Source of the DNA: Prevotellaceae bacterium KH2P17
GTDB lineage: Bacteria > Bacteroidota > Bacteroidia > Bacteroidales > Bacteroidaceae
DNA: 64,000 bases
Assembly: GCA_900199655.1 (NCBI GenBank)
Contig: FZRE01000001.1
Location: 1-64,000, forward strand
Direction: 5' to 3'
Each line of letters begins with the position of its first letter. Position 1 is the stretch's first letter. Shown one piece after another: positions 27,448-37,546 of the stretch. The notes beneath the pieces were generated by a model that did not search any database, was not told where the DNA came from, and worked only from the letters and a program-made list of their open reading frames with translations. A program made the translations under genes and the position numbers.

Positions 27448-29721
27448 ATGAAAACCTTCAAGCTAACAATGATTGTCGGCTTGCTGTGCGTGAGCCTTGC
27501 GGCAGCGGCCCAGCAGCAGGCCTTGATTCCCGTGCCCAACCATGTAGAGTGGGGCAGCGGGCAGTATCTGCTCCCCCGGAGCGTAACCATCAGTTGCCAG
27601 AATGCAAGTCTGCGGCCGGCCGCGCAGTACCTATCAGGGCTGCTCTCGCGTGCTACCGGCTACAAAATAGGCCTGACAAAATGCGGCGGCACCATCCGCT
27701 TGGCCCTGCAGACCGGGGGCAAGACGGGCGCCTACAGGCTCTCCGTGGGCCGCGGGGGCGTACAGATAAGCGGCTGCGGTTACGCCGGCGTCGTCAATGG
27801 TATTGCCACCCTGCGGCAGCTCTTTGACGATGCGGTGGAGCTGAAGACGGCCTCCGCCGGCCGCCGGTGGACGCTGCCGTACGTCGAGATAGCCGATGAG
27901 CCGCGCTTCGAGTGGCGTGGCATGGAGCTCGACTGCTCGCGCCACTTTTTCACCAAGCAGGAAGTAGAGGAGCTGCTCGACGTACTCGCGCTCTATAAAA
28001 TCAACAAGTTCCACTGGCATCTCACCGATGACCAGGGCTGGCGGATAGAAATCAAGAAGTATCCTCTGCTCACTCAGAACGGCGGATGGCGCACGTACAA
28101 CAACCAGGACAGCACCTGCCTCAGCCGCGCCAAGGCCGAGGATAACCCCGATATGGTGGTAGATAAAACCAAGACCCGCACCGACGCGCAGGGCCGCACG
28201 CTCTACGGAGGCTACTACACGCAGCAGGACATCCGCGAGATAGTGGCCTACGCCGGCACAAGAGGCATAGAGGTGATACCCGAAATAGACATGCCGGGCC
28301 ACAGCCTGGCCGCCATCAATAACTACGAAGGCCTCTCCTGCTTCCCCCAAACGGGGTGGGGCAAGTTCTTCACCACGCCACTCTGCCCCGGTAAAGACAA
28401 GATGCTGGACTTCTGTAAGGACGTGTGGCGCGAGGTGTTCGGCCTCTTTCCGTCTAAATATGTGCACATTGGAGGCGATGAGGTGGACATGACCAACTGG
28501 AAGAAATGCCCCGACTGCCAGCGCCGCATGCGTGAGAACGGACTGCAGACCGAGGCCCAGTTGCAGGCGTGGTTCCTGCATCAGATGGAAGACTTCTTTA
28601 CATCAAACGGCCGGAAGATGATAGGCTGGGACGAAATCATTGAGGGCGGGCTCTCTGCTACGGCCACTGTAATGTGGTGGCGCACGTGGGCACCGCGCGC
28701 GATGAAGCAAACCACCGGCCACGGTAACCACGTTATCTGCACGCCCAACGCACAGTTCTACCTCGACTACGAGGAAGACAAGAACAGCATTGCCAACATC
28801 TACCGCTTCAATCCGCAGCCCGCCGACCTCACCGAGGCCGAAAGGCAGCTCGTACTGGGTGTGCAGGGAAACCTCTGGACCGAGCAGGTACCCACGCGCG
28901 AGCGCATGTTCCACATGGCTTTTCCGCGCATGCTGGCCGTTGCGGAGCTTGGGTGGAGCAAGCCCGAGACGATGAACCTCGGCGACTTCAACCGTCGCCT
29001 GGCCGGCCACTACAGCCGCTTGCGCCGGCTGGGCGTTACCTACCGCATACCTGACCTTACGGGCTTTTACAACACCAACGTGTTTACGGACCGCGCGCAG
29101 GTTAAGATTGGCTGCCTCGACCCGTCGGCCGTAATCCGTTACACCACCGACGGCACCTTGCCGCAGGCCGACTCCAAGCGCTACGAAGGCCCCTTCGAGA
29201 TAACCGAGAGCACCGACTTCACGTTCCGAACCTTCGGCCCCAATGGCCGCAAGGGCGGCGTGGTGAAGTGCCGTTATATAAAAGAGGTGTTGTCGCCTGC
29301 CGTCAATGCGCAGCCCGGCCGGCCGGGATTGCAGGCCGTGTGGCATGATTTCGGCGGCGTGCGCTGTGCCGATATCGACAAAGCCAAGGTGAACGGACGC
29401 TACGAAGTGCGCGATGTGCTGATACCGGAAGGCGTGAAAGGCAACATCGGCCTGGTGCTCACAGGCTACATCAACATACCGGCCGACGGCATCTATACCT
29501 TCGCCCTGCTCTCCGACGACGGCAGCTGGCTGAAGATAGACGGGCAGATGGTGGTCGACAACGACGGCGAACACTCGCCCCGGGAGCTCATCGGACAGCG
29601 TGCACTCAAAGCAGGAATGCACCCGATAGACGTGCATTACTTCGACCACAACGGCGGTCAGCTCCGCCTGCGCGTGCTCGACGCGGGTGGAAAGCCGCTC
29701 TCCGGTTGCTTCAAATTCTAA
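27448..29721 (+). CDS. beta-N-acetylhexosaminidase (GH20) with PA14 domain
   Basis: 757 residues, with signal peptide MKTFKLTMIVGLLCVSLAAAA. The domains are GH20 N-terminal (about 25-140) and the GH20 catalytic barrel (about 145-510). The barrel has the substrate-assisted pair D344-E345 in HIGGDEVDMTNW, plus HWHLTDDQGWRIEIKKYP and the WMWWRTW-like segment TVMWWRTWAP. A chitobiase C-terminal type module (about 545-600) and a PA14 domain (about 640-745, YTFALLSDDGSWLKIDGQMV) follow. It removes terminal beta-linked GlcNAc or GalNAc from glycans. No lipobox is seen, so it is periplasmic or released. A SusC/SusD pair begins 468 bases later, separated by a TTCAAG array and its own promoter. Confidence 0.95.
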   Translation: MKTFKLTMIVGLLCVSLAAAAQQQALIPVPNHVEWGSGQYLLPRSVTISCQNASLRPAAQYLSGLLSRATGYKIGLTKCGGTIRLALQTGGKTGAYRLSVGRGGVQISGCGYAGVVNGIATLRQLFDDAVELKTASAGRRWTLPYVEIADEPRFEWRGMELDCSRHFFTKQEVEELLDVLALYKINKFHWHLTDDQGWRIEIKKYPLLTQNGGWRTYNNQDSTCLSRAKAEDNPDMVVDKTKTRTDAQGRTLYGGYYTQQDIREIVAYAGTRGIEVIPEIDMPGHSLAAINNYEGLSCFPQTGWGKFFTTPLCPGKDKMLDFCKDVWREVFGLFPSKYVHIGGDEVDMTNWKKCPDCQRRMRENGLQTEAQLQAWFLHQMEDFFTSNGRKMIGWDEIIEGGLSATATVMWWRTWAPRAMKQTTGHGNHVICTPNAQFYLDYEEDKNSIANIYRFNPQPADLTEAERQLVLGVQGNLWTEQVPTRERMFHMAFPRMLAVAELGWSKPETMNLGDFNRRLAGHYSRLRRLGVTYRIPDLTGFYNTNVFTDRAQVKIGCLDPSAVIRYTTDGTLPQADSKRYEGPFEITESTDFTFRTFGPNGRKGGVVKCRYIKEVLSPAVNAQPGRPGLQAVWHDFGGVRCADIDKAKVNGRYEVRDVLIPEGVKGNIGLVLTGYINIPADGIYTFALLSDDGSWLKIDGQMVVDNDGEHSPRELIGQRALKAGMHPIDVHYFDHNGGQLRLRVLDAGGKPLSGCFKF

Positions 29722-29876
29722 CAGCAGAGGCCCCGGCAGGCTCCCCGCAGCCTGCTTGGGGTGGCATGCGCCCGTGCGAAGGCTGTCGGGTTCAGCCCCA
29801 TGACATAACCATCAGAAAGCGCTGTAAGCCAGTGCATTACCCTCTCTGCTGCCCTCCCATTTTCCCGGAGGTGCCG

Positions 29877-29935
29877 TTCAAGCCTCTAAAAGGTATCGTT
29901 CAAGGCCCTTGGAGCTATCCTTCAAGCGGCTTGAA
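29877..29935. repeat. 22-bp phased palindrome array, TTCAAG family, copy at 29877
   Basis: Units start at 29877, 29899 and 29921 (22 bp apart). The first unit's right arm has decayed to CTAAAA. It lies about 155 bases downstream of the hexosaminidase stop, in the gap 29722-30189; the remainder of the gap is AT-rich leader for susC. Confidence 0.9.
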
Positions 29936-30143
29936 CGATACCTTTTGTTTTTCCGTTCGGCAGAGGCTGTCTTTTCCGCCGGGTGCTGTGGCCAGGCTGA
30001 AGCCTGTCAGCAAGCGTGCTGCTCACTGTCATTTCATTTGCTGATAGCTGTAATTAATGCCGATATTGTAATTGTTTTTCGATTTTTCTGGTAAGCAACG
30101 AAATTATTTTTCGAAATCTCTTGCATATATTAAAAGTATAGTC

Positions 30144-30151
30144 TAAATTTG
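30144..30151 (+). promoter_or_regulatory. -7 promoter element TAAATTTG
   Basis: A TAnnTTTG match 38 bases before the susC-type start at 30190. Confidence 0.6.
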
Positions 30152-30189
30152 CGAATGATTACTTAATCATTTAATATAACTATCTAATT

Positions 30190-33100
30190 ATGAGTAGCCA
30201 GAAACATGAAAAACGATTGAGAAAGGTCTCCTGTGCCTTTCTGCTTGGCCTGTTCTGTCTCAATGGCGGTGCTGCCAAGGCAGTAACACACGTGCCGGGC
30301 ACCCTGCTTGCACAGCAACAGGAACGCACAATCAATGGTATTGTGCTGGATGAGACGGGCGAACCCGTCATCGGAGCCAGCATCAAGATGGACGGAACGG
30401 GCGTGGGCGCCGTGTCGGACGTTGACGGCAAGTTCTCCATCACCATCAAGGGAGAGGGAAACCTGTTGGTTTCTTACCTCGGTTATCAGTCACAAACCAT
30501 CGCCACTGCAGGCAAGTCGGACTTCCGCGTGGTGCTTCAGCCGGGCGACAACAGCCTGGACGAGGTCGTGGTAACGGCCTTGGGCATCAAGCGAGAGAAA
30601 AAAGCGCTGGGCTATGCGATGCAGGAGGTGAAGACCGATGGGCTCACGGAGAACAAGAACTTCAGTGTGGCCAACATGCTGCAGGGCAAGGTTGCCGGCG
30701 TTCAGATAGCCCAGTCGGGCACGGGCTTGGGCGGTTCAACGCGCATCATCATGCGCGGTCTCAACTCGCTTAGCGGCAACAACCAGCCGCTGTGGGTGGT
30801 AGACGGCATGCCCATCAGCGACAACAGCGTGGGCCAGGCCGACCAGTGGGGCGGTTCCGACTACTCGGGCGCCGCTGCCGAGATAAACCCGGAGGACATA
30901 GAGAGCATCTCCATCCTCAAAGGAGCCAATGCTGCAGCCCTCTACGGGTCGCGTGCACAGAGCGGTGCCATCGTCATCACGACCAAGAAAGGGCGCCTCA
31001 ACCAGCCGTTGCGCGTTGAGTACAACGGCACGCTGAGCATTACCAACGCCTATTCTCCTTACGACTACCAGAACATCTACGGCCAAGGAAACGCCGGAAA
31101 GTATGACATCCAGTCGAAGATGAGCTGGGGTCCGCGCATGCAAGGGCAAACAATAGACAACTGGCGGAGCGTGTTCTACGGCGATACTCGTTACGAGCCG
31201 TACGCTCTCACGCCGCAGAAGGACTACATCAAGGACTTTTACGAGACCGGAGTTGCCTACACCAACACCCTTACTGCTACGGCCGGAGGCGACAATCTGA
31301 TGGGGCGCTTCTCCTTCACCGACTCCCGTGCCAACGACATCGTGCCTAACTACAAGCAGAACAGGCAGTATTTTGACCTGAATACGGAGTTCCGCAGCGG
31401 CTTCCTCACATTGGGCGCCAAGGTAAACTACATGCACGAGAAGACTTACAACAGGCCCGGACAGGGCGAATACGGCCTCATGGTGCAGCTGGTAAAGATG
31501 CCCCGGGGCATCCGCCTGGCCGACTTGCGCAGCCCGCGCGGCATCGGCAACTACATATATAATAATGTGAACTGGTCTGGACCGAGTGATAATTACGCCA
31601 ATCCGTATGCCCTCACGATGTCCGAAAACGGCAACCGCATGGATCGCAACCGGCTGATAGGGCAGGTGAGTGCCTCGTTCAGGTTCACCGACTACCTGCA
31701 TCTGACGGGCCGTGCGGGCGTAGACTGGTTCAATGACCAGATAAAGAACTTCAATACTCTGCCCGACCCAACGTCTTCGGCATCGCAGTACGTGAACAAT
31801 TCGCTTACCAACAAGGAGTTCAATGCCGACCTGATACTCTACTTCGACAAGACTTTCGGCGACTTTTCCGTCAATGCCAACGCCGGTGCTTCGGTGATGA
31901 ACCGCCGCAACGACGGGCTGGCAGGCTACTCCGGGCTCTTTGCCACGCCCGGTGTTATCGGCCTGGCAAACGGCCTGACGCAAACAGTAAGCGAGGCATA
32001 CGCCAAGAAGGAAATCCAGTCTCTGTTCTTCTCAGCCTCTTTCGGGTACAAGAACTTCGCCTACCTGGACATCACCGGCCGCAACGACTGGTCGTCTACG
32101 CTGCCCAAGACCAACCGTTCGTACTTCTATCCATCGGTGAGCGCCAGCGTTATTCTGTCCGAGGCACTCAAGCTCCCGGCATGGGTAACGTACTGGAAGG
32201 TAAGAGGCTCGTGGGCCCAAGTGGGCAACGACACCGATCCCTACAAGCTGGCAGAGCTCTACTACCTCTGGACTTCGGGCGATAAACTTGATGCCTCGGG
32301 CGACAAAGTGAACCCCGCCATCATCAAGGAGTACAAGAGCAAGGTTAAGGCTCTGGCCGATCTGAAGCCCGAGAAGACCAATTCGGCCGAGATAGGTACC
32401 GAAGCCCACTTCCTCGACAACCGCCTGAGCGTGGACTTCACCTACTATACAACCAGCACGACCAACCAGATTTTGAGCGTCAACATGCCCGGTTCGTCAG
32501 GCTACATATCAAAAAGCATCAACGCGGGAAAGATAAAGAGCCACGGTGTTGAGCTCATGCTGGCCGGTACTCCTGTCAAGACGCAGGACTGGCAGTGGGA
32601 TGTAAGCCTGAACTGGGGCCTGAACCGCACCCGTTGTGAGACACTTGACCCGGAGATTTCGCGCTTTTCGCTTGGCGGAACGCGTGTAGGAGAAGTCGTG
32701 GTGAACGAAGGCGGCAAGTTTGGTGACATCGTTGGCAACGCCTACAAGCGTGATGCAAACGGCAACATCGTGGTAGACGCCAACGGCCTTCCGGAGAAGG
32801 AGTCGGACAAGGTGATAGGTAACATGCTGCCCAACTGGACCGGTTCGCTGGGCACAACACTGCGTTGGCGAGACCTCTCCTTCTCTGCACTGCTCGACAT
32901 ACGGCAAGGCGGCAAGTTCATCTCTAACACCGACAACTACGCCTGCCAGCAAGGAACGTCGGCAAAGACCGTCTACGGGCGCGAGAACGGTGAGCAGATA
33001 GTGGTCAAAGGCGTAACAGCAGACGGCCAGCCCAATACCAAGGGCGTGAGTGCCGAGAACTACTGGACCAACATAGCAGGCCCCGAAGGCATTGCCGAGG

Positions 33101-33357
33101 CCTTCCTCTACAGCGGCAGCTACGTCAAGATGCGCGAGATGTCGGTAGGTTACATCCTGCCCCAGGCATGGTTCAGCCGCACGCCCATTAAGTACGTGAA
33201 GCTCTCACTCGTAGGCCGCGACCTCTTCTACCTGCACAAGAGCGCCCCCGTTAACCCCGAGGGAGCCTTCTCGCGCAATGACTACGCGCAGGCATTCGAG
33301 CTCGCCTCCATGCCTCCTACGCGCTCTATAGGCTTCTCACTCAATGTTAAATTCTAA
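30190..33357 (+). CDS. SusC/RagA family TonB-linked outer-membrane protein (pair 1)
   Basis: 1055 residues. After a signal region comes a carboxypeptidase-regulatory-like domain (about 45-115, TINGIVLDETGEPVIGASIK). The start of the plug follows (DEVVVTALG, 124-132) with the typical LQGKVAGVQI and IIMRGLNSLSGNNQPLWVVDG segments. A 22-strand barrel then ends with SIGFSLNVKF. It imports glycans or peptides across the outer membrane with the SusD lipoprotein, which begins 11 bases after its stop. The substrate cannot be read from the sequence. The GH20 hexosaminidase immediately upstream suggests an amino-sugar glycan, which is inference. Confidence 0.95.
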   Translation: MSSQKHEKRLRKVSCAFLLGLFCLNGGAAKAVTHVPGTLLAQQQERTINGIVLDETGEPVIGASIKMDGTGVGAVSDVDGKFSITIKGEGNLLVSYLGYQSQTIATAGKSDFRVVLQPGDNSLDEVVVTALGIKREKKALGYAMQEVKTDGLTENKNFSVANMLQGKVAGVQIAQSGTGLGGSTRIIMRGLNSLSGNNQPLWVVDGMPISDNSVGQADQWGGSDYSGAAAEINPEDIESISILKGANAAALYGSRAQSGAIVITTKKGRLNQPLRVEYNGTLSITNAYSPYDYQNIYGQGNAGKYDIQSKMSWGPRMQGQTIDNWRSVFYGDTRYEPYALTPQKDYIKDFYETGVAYTNTLTATAGGDNLMGRFSFTDSRANDIVPNYKQNRQYFDLNTEFRSGFLTLGAKVNYMHEKTYNRPGQGEYGLMVQLVKMPRGIRLADLRSPRGIGNYIYNNVNWSGPSDNYANPYALTMSENGNRMDRNRLIGQVSASFRFTDYLHLTGRAGVDWFNDQIKNFNTLPDPTSSASQYVNNSLTNKEFNADLILYFDKTFGDFSVNANAGASVMNRRNDGLAGYSGLFATPGVIGLANGLTQTVSEAYAKKEIQSLFFSASFGYKNFAYLDITGRNDWSSTLPKTNRSYFYPSVSASVILSEALKLPAWVTYWKVRGSWAQVGNDTDPYKLAELYYLWTSGDKLDASGDKVNPAIIKEYKSKVKALADLKPEKTNSAEIGTEAHFLDNRLSVDFTYYTTSTTNQILSVNMPGSSGYISKSINAGKIKSHGVELMLAGTPVKTQDWQWDVSLNWGLNRTRCETLDPEISRFSLGGTRVGEVVVNEGGKFGDIVGNAYKRDANGNIVVDANGLPEKESDKVIGNMLPNWTGSLGTTLRWRDLSFSALLDIRQGGKFISNTDNYACQQGTSAKTVYGRENGEQIVVKGVTADGQPNTKGVSAENYWTNIAGPEGIAEAFLYSGSYVKMREMSVGYILPQAWFSRTPIKYVKLSLVGRDLFYLHKSAPVNPEGAFSRNDYAQAFELASMPPTRSIGFSLNVKF

Positions 33358-33368
33358 TTCAGATACTC

Positions 33369-34955
33369 ATGAAACGCAATATCTTACAACGAATAGGAAG
33401 CGCCTGCATGATGGTCGTGCTGACTGTTAGCTGCACCGACGACTTCGACAACATGAACAAAGACCCCATGGGCATTACCGACGGCGACCCTGCCTACATG
33501 CTCCCCTACATCGAGGAGCAAGGGTCAAGGATGGGGTCGTGGGAATATCAGGTGGGCGACAACCTGCACACCAACCTCTACGCACAGTATTTTGCCAACT
33601 CGGCGGCCTACTTCAACTCCGGCAGCTATACCTACAACAGCGCTTGGGTGACAGATGGATTCTGGAATTCGTACTACGTCGGCGTGCTCAAACAGAAGAA
33701 GGCAGTGGACGAGATGATGGCTTCGCATCCCGAATACGGCAACATCTACCAGGTGATACGCATCTTCACGGCACGCTGCACGGCGCAGACGACCGACATC
33801 TTCGGCGACATTCCCTACACCGAAGCGGCCCTGGGAAACAGCAATGCCAAGTATGACAGCCAGCAGAGCATCTACAACGACATCTTCAAGGAGCTGACCG
33901 AAGCCTCTGAGGAGCTGTCGGCACACCTCACCGATGCCATGATGGTGGGCTTCAAAAACAACCAGGACCTCATCTACAACGGCGACCTGAGCAAGTGGGT
34001 GAAGCTGGCCAACTCGCTCCGCCTGCGCTATGCGCTGCGCCTGAGCTATGTTGACCCCGCCAAGGCCAAGGCCGAAGGCGAGGCTGCACTCAAGGCTCAG
34101 GGCGGGCTCTTGGGTGCAAATGCCGACAATGCCGGCGTCTACATCTCCGGCACCGGTGCCAACGGGTGGCCTTTGTTCCAGATTTCAGGCTGGGGAGAGT
34201 TCTGCATGAGCAAGACGATGGAGAACATGCTGAAGCACACGAGCACCGTACTCGACCCGCGGACAGCGCTCTGGTTCGGCCATACCAAGAAGTCGAAGGC
34301 CGCCTCGCCGCAATATGCAGGCGTGCCCAACGGACTGGCTTCCGAGGCTCTTGCTGCCTATCCCGACGACAGCCGCTCGTATGTGTGGGGTCTGCAGGCC
34401 ATGCCCGGCTGGAACACCAACGACAACAGCGAGAGCACCTTCTGCATCTCCAAGCGCATGAAGATAATGGACTACTCCGAAGTCTGCTTCCTCCGGGCCG
34501 AAGCCGCGCTGCATGGATGGGCCGGGGCAGGTGATGCCAAGGCTGCCTACGAGGCCGGCATACAGGCTTCGTTTGATGCAGAACGCGAGGGAGTGGACAA
34601 GTCCTACTATTCTACTGCCAACGACCAGACCTACAAGACCACAGGCAGCGTGAAGTGGGAGTCGCAGAGCAGCGAGGAAGGTCACCTGGGTCAAATCATC
34701 ACGCAGAAGTGGCTGGCGCTCTATCCCGATGGCGTTGAGGCCTGGAGTGAGTTCCGCCGCACGGGCTATCCGGCCCTCATGCCGGTGGCCGTGACCCTCG
34801 AAACGACTCTTCCCGCAGGCCAGTTCATCAAGAAACTGCGCTATACGGACGACGAACTGCGCGAGAATTCCAACGCTTCTGACAAGGCGCTGAACAGCGG
34901 AAAGGGTGATGGCATGAGCGTGCGTGTTTGGTGGGACACGGGCAGAGTGCACTGA
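33369..34955 (+). CDS. SusD/RagB family lipoprotein (SusD-like 2 type, pair 1)
   Basis: 528 residues. The signal peptide ends in the lipobox-like VVLTVSC (Cys22), followed by TDDFDNMNKDPMGITD. This start, together with the downstream SWEYQVGDNLHTNLYAQYFAN, fits the SusD-like_2 branch rather than classical SusD. As a surface lid it would hold substrate over the partner SusC barrel 11 bases upstream. The operon ends with a strong terminator at 35015. Confidence 0.93.
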   Translation: MKRNILQRIGSACMMVVLTVSCTDDFDNMNKDPMGITDGDPAYMLPYIEEQGSRMGSWEYQVGDNLHTNLYAQYFANSAAYFNSGSYTYNSAWVTDGFWNSYYVGVLKQKKAVDEMMASHPEYGNIYQVIRIFTARCTAQTTDIFGDIPYTEAALGNSNAKYDSQQSIYNDIFKELTEASEELSAHLTDAMMVGFKNNQDLIYNGDLSKWVKLANSLRLRYALRLSYVDPAKAKAEGEAALKAQGGLLGANADNAGVYISGTGANGWPLFQISGWGEFCMSKTMENMLKHTSTVLDPRTALWFGHTKKSKAASPQYAGVPNGLASEALAAYPDDSRSYVWGLQAMPGWNTNDNSESTFCISKRMKIMDYSEVCFLRAEAALHGWAGAGDAKAAYEAGIQASFDAEREGVDKSYYSTANDQTYKTTGSVKWESQSSEEGHLGQIITQKWLALYPDGVEAWSEFRRTGYPALMPVAVTLETTLPAGQFIKKLRYTDDELRENSNASDKALNSGKGDGMSVRVWWDTGRVH

Positions 34956-35014
34956 CGCGCCGCCTGAAAGCCACCTCCGCATCATCTGTTTTTCAGGATT
35001 TCACTCTATAAACA

Positions 35015-35059
35015 AGCCGGATACAAGAGCAACTTGCTGCTTGTATCCGGCTGTTTTTT
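35015..35059 (+). terminator. terminator of SusC/D pair 1
   Basis: A 13-bp stem AGCCGGATACAAG (35015-35027) with CTTGTATCCGGCT (35040-35052), then GTTTTTT. Confidence 0.92.
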
Positions 35060-35107
35060 GCCTTCTTTGTAAAGTGCTGATAATGAACGGCTTTCCCGAA
35101 GCTGCCG

Positions 35108-35166
35108 TTCAAGCCGCCTGAAGGTATCGTTCAAGGGCCTTGGAGCTATCCTTCAAGCGGCTTGAA
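35108..35166. repeat. 22-bp phased palindrome array, TTCAAG family, copy at 35108
   Basis: Units start at 35108, 35130 and 35152, with centres CCG, GGC and CGG and linkers GGTATCG and GCTATCC. It lies about 50 bp beyond the SusD terminator. Confidence 0.92.
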
Positions 35167-35224
35167 CGATAGCTTTTGCTTTGCCACGTGGCTGCGGCTG
35201 CATTCCTGCTGCGGTGTTTGCGGC

Positions 35225-35986
35225 TTATTCACCGCGGTCGATGAGGCTGCTGATGGTGGCCCGCACGCGGCGCGGGGTGGTGTAGAGAAGGGTGTCCTCG
35301 TCGGCATCGGGGCTGCCCATGAACACGGCGGGGTTCCGGAACAGCATCTTGCCGGCCACGCGTTCGCGCGCCGAGAAGTGGTACTCGCGTATGCCGGTGG
35401 CGGCGTAGATGGCGTGTATGTTCGTTTCGTTTACCCCGCAGCCGGCCAGCAGGATAATGCGGCCGGCGGCCTGGCGGTGCAGGCGGGCCAGCAGAGCGGT
35501 GCCCTGGTCGGCCGTGGGTTGCTGTCCGGAGGTGAGAATGCGGTCGAAACCCAGGCTGATGAGCTGTTCCAGCGCCGCCGTAGGATTGCTGCAGCGGTCG
35601 AAAGCGCGGTGAAAGGTAACGCTCATGCCCTGGGCCGAGGCCAGCAGGCGGCTGTTGGCTTCGGCGTCGATGCTGCCGTCGGGGTTCAGGCAGCCGAAGA
35701 CCACGCCGTCGGCTCCCAGCTCCTTGGCCGCGCGGATGTCGGCTTCCATGCGCTCCAGTTCCAGGGGCGAGTAGACAAAGTGGCCGCCGCGCGGGCGGAT
35801 GATGACGTGCAGGCGGGTGGTGGTGAGCAGCCGCCGGGCCACTGTTATTTCTCCGTAAGAGGGTGTGGTGCCGCCTTCGGGTATGCCGGCGCACAGTTCT
35901 ACTCTGTCTGCTCCGCCCTCTTGGGCGGCCAGACAGCTCTCAACGCCGTTGGCGCAAATCTCGAATTTAAAGTTTTCTCGGGTCAT
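35225..35986 (-). CDS. cutC: CutC family protein (copper homeostasis)
   Basis: 253 residues. The TIM-barrel CutC signature is seen from the N terminus (FEICANGVESCLAAQEGGADRVELCA) through IIRPRGGHFVYSPLELERME to the C-terminal segment ILTSGQQPTADQG. In Escherichia coli CutC was linked to copper tolerance, but the biochemical role is still unsettled. Length (about 250) and motifs are normal. It is convergent with SusD and separated from it by a terminator and the TTCAAG array. Confidence 0.93.
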   Translation of the reverse strand: MTRENFKFEICANGVESCLAAQEGGADRVELCAGIPEGGTTPSYGEITVARRLLTTTRLHVIIRPRGGHFVYSPLELERMEADIRAAKELGADGVVFGCLNPDGSIDAEANSRLLASAQGMSVTFHRAFDRCSNPTAALEQLISLGFDRILTSGQQPTADQGTALLARLHRQAAGRIILLAGCGVNETNIHAIYAATGIREYHFSARERVAGKMLFRNPAVFMGSPDADEDTLLYTTPRRVRATISSLIDRGE

Positions 35987-35989
35987 GGG

Positions 35990-36050
35990 GGGTTGGGTGT
36001 TGGGTGTTGGAATTACGGGTGTTGGATGTTAGGTGATGGGTGATGATGGA
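35990..36050. repeat. GGGTGTT/GGGTGAT low-complexity tract
   Basis: An imperfect tract of 7-base words directly upstream of the cutC start, matching the tracts at 16274 and inside waaA. Confidence 0.75.
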
Positions 36051-36119
36051 GTGTTTTGTTGCTGATTTTTGTTTATGGGGGGCTTACCTATTATAATCAG
36101 CAGTGGTGGCGTAGCGTTT

Positions 36120-36318
36120 CCTCCCCTTAGAAAGGGGAGGTTAGGAGGGGATGATATCTTAAGCAGCCTTGCTAATTCCTGCTATCAAGTCATCCCCTCC
36201 TCCGCCTCCCCTTGGAAAGGGGAGGTTACCAGTTTGTCTTCTTGCAAATTGTTGCTGATTTATTCTTGCTATCAAACAAGCTCATCGCAATCGAAAAAAT
36301 ACTCTGTTACTCTGTCTT
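36120..36318. repeat. CCTCCCC hairpin pair plus GTTACTCTGTC box
   Basis: A forward unit (36120-36155) and a reverse unit (36190-36225) with the tail GGTTACCAGTTTGTC, then CTCTGTTACTCTGTC at about 36302-36316. The parts are those of the composite elements at 16727 and 44079 in another order. The gap 35987-36382 holds only repeats. Confidence 0.85.
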
Positions 36319-36382
36319 TAATCATTAGGAGCTAATCAGCAGGAAACCTGCAGCTGCCTTTCCTCTTCTTAAAAAGGGCAGA

Positions 36383-37546
36383 TTACCGGGCCAGCACGCG
36401 GGCGATACGCTCCAAACCTTGCATCATGCGGGCGCGTGGACAGGCGATGTTGATGCGCAGGTAGCCCTCGCCGGCCTGCCTGCCGTACATCGTTCCGCTG
36501 TTTACCAGCACGCGGCCCTCCTTCAGCAGCTTGTCGGTGGCCTCGTCGGAGGTTATTCCCAGCGCCGTGATGTCTACCCAGACGAGGTACGTTCCCTCAA
36601 GTCTGATGACCTCCAACTGCGGCATCCGCTCGGCGAAAAACCGCTTCAGCTCCGTGTAGTTGCCCCAGATGTAAGCGTTGAGCTGCTCGAGCCACTCCTC
36701 TCCCTCATTGTAGGCAGCCTCCAGGGCGATGGGGCCGAAGGGGTTGACGTCGCAAACCTCGTTGATGTTGATGGCCCTGTCAATCCTCCGTCGGGTCTCC
36801 GCGTCGTTGCAAATGATGTTGGCTATCTGCAAACCGGCTGTGTTAAACGACTTGGAGGGCGAGTTCAGCGTCACGCTGTTATTGAGGCAAGCCTGCGAGG
36901 CGGCAGCAAACGGCGTGTAGGTGTGGCCCGGCATGGTGAGCTCGCAGTGTATCTCGTCGCTTATCACGCGTACATGGTGCCTCTGGCAGATGTCGTTCAT
37001 GCGCGTGAGTTCTTCCTTCGTCCACACGCGGCAGGCCGGGTTGTGAGGGTTGCAGAGCAGGAAGAGGGTCGTTTTCTCGTCGGAGCACTTGCTCTCAAAG
37101 TCGTCGAAGTCGATGCTGTAGCTGTCGCCCTGCCTGATGAGCGGGCTCTCCACGACCTCGCACCCTTGGTTGCGGATGGAGGAAAAGAAGCAGTTGTAGA
37201 CCGGCGTCTGCACGAGTACGCGCTCTCCCGGCATGCTGAGCGCCTTGATGGCGCACGATAGGGCGGGCACAACCCCTGATGTGTAGAGTATCCACTCGCG
37301 GTTGATGGACCACCCGTGGCGCCGGCCGAACCAGCTGATAACGGCCTCGTAGTACGTTTCGGGCACCAGCGTGTAGCCGAAGATGCCGTGGTCAACGCGG
37401 CGCCGGAGAGCCTCCGTGATGCACGGAGCAGTCTCGAAGTCCATGTCGGCCACCCACATGGGCAGCACGTCGCTCTCGGCCGTGATGTCCCACTTATAGG
37501 AGTTGGTGCCGCGGCGGTGGGTATCCTTGTCGAAACTGTAGGTCAT
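36383..37546 (-). CDS. MalY/PatB family PLP-dependent C-S lyase or aminotransferase
   Basis: 387 residues of fold-type I. Seen: MWVADMDFETAPCITEAL near the N terminus, typical of MalY/PatB; LLCNPHNPACRVW; the DEIHCEL segment contacting PLP; and the PLP lysine in SPSKSFNTAGLQ (K232). Relatives cleave cystathionine to homocysteine or act as cysteine desulfhydrases; the exact substrate is not decided by sequence. Its start overlaps the end of the DUF3737 gene by 4 bases (ATGA), so the two are translationally coupled. It is on the minus strand and downstream in that pair. Confidence 0.92.
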   Translation of the reverse strand: MTYSFDKDTHRRGTNSYKWDITAESDVLPMWVADMDFETAPCITEALRRRVDHGIFGYTLVPETYYEAVISWFGRRHGWSINREWILYTSGVVPALSCAIKALSMPGERVLVQTPVYNCFFSSIRNQGCEVVESPLIRQGDSYSIDFDDFESKCSDEKTTLFLLCNPHNPACRVWTKEELTRMNDICQRHHVRVISDEIHCELTMPGHTYTPFAAASQACLNNSVTLNSPSKSFNTAGLQIANIICNDAETRRRIDRAININEVCDVNPFGPIALEAAYNEGEEWLEQLNAYIWGNYTELKRFFAERMPQLEVIRLEGTYLVWVDITALGITSDEATDKLLKEGRVLVNSGTMYGRQAGEGYLRINIACPRARMMQGLERIARVLAR

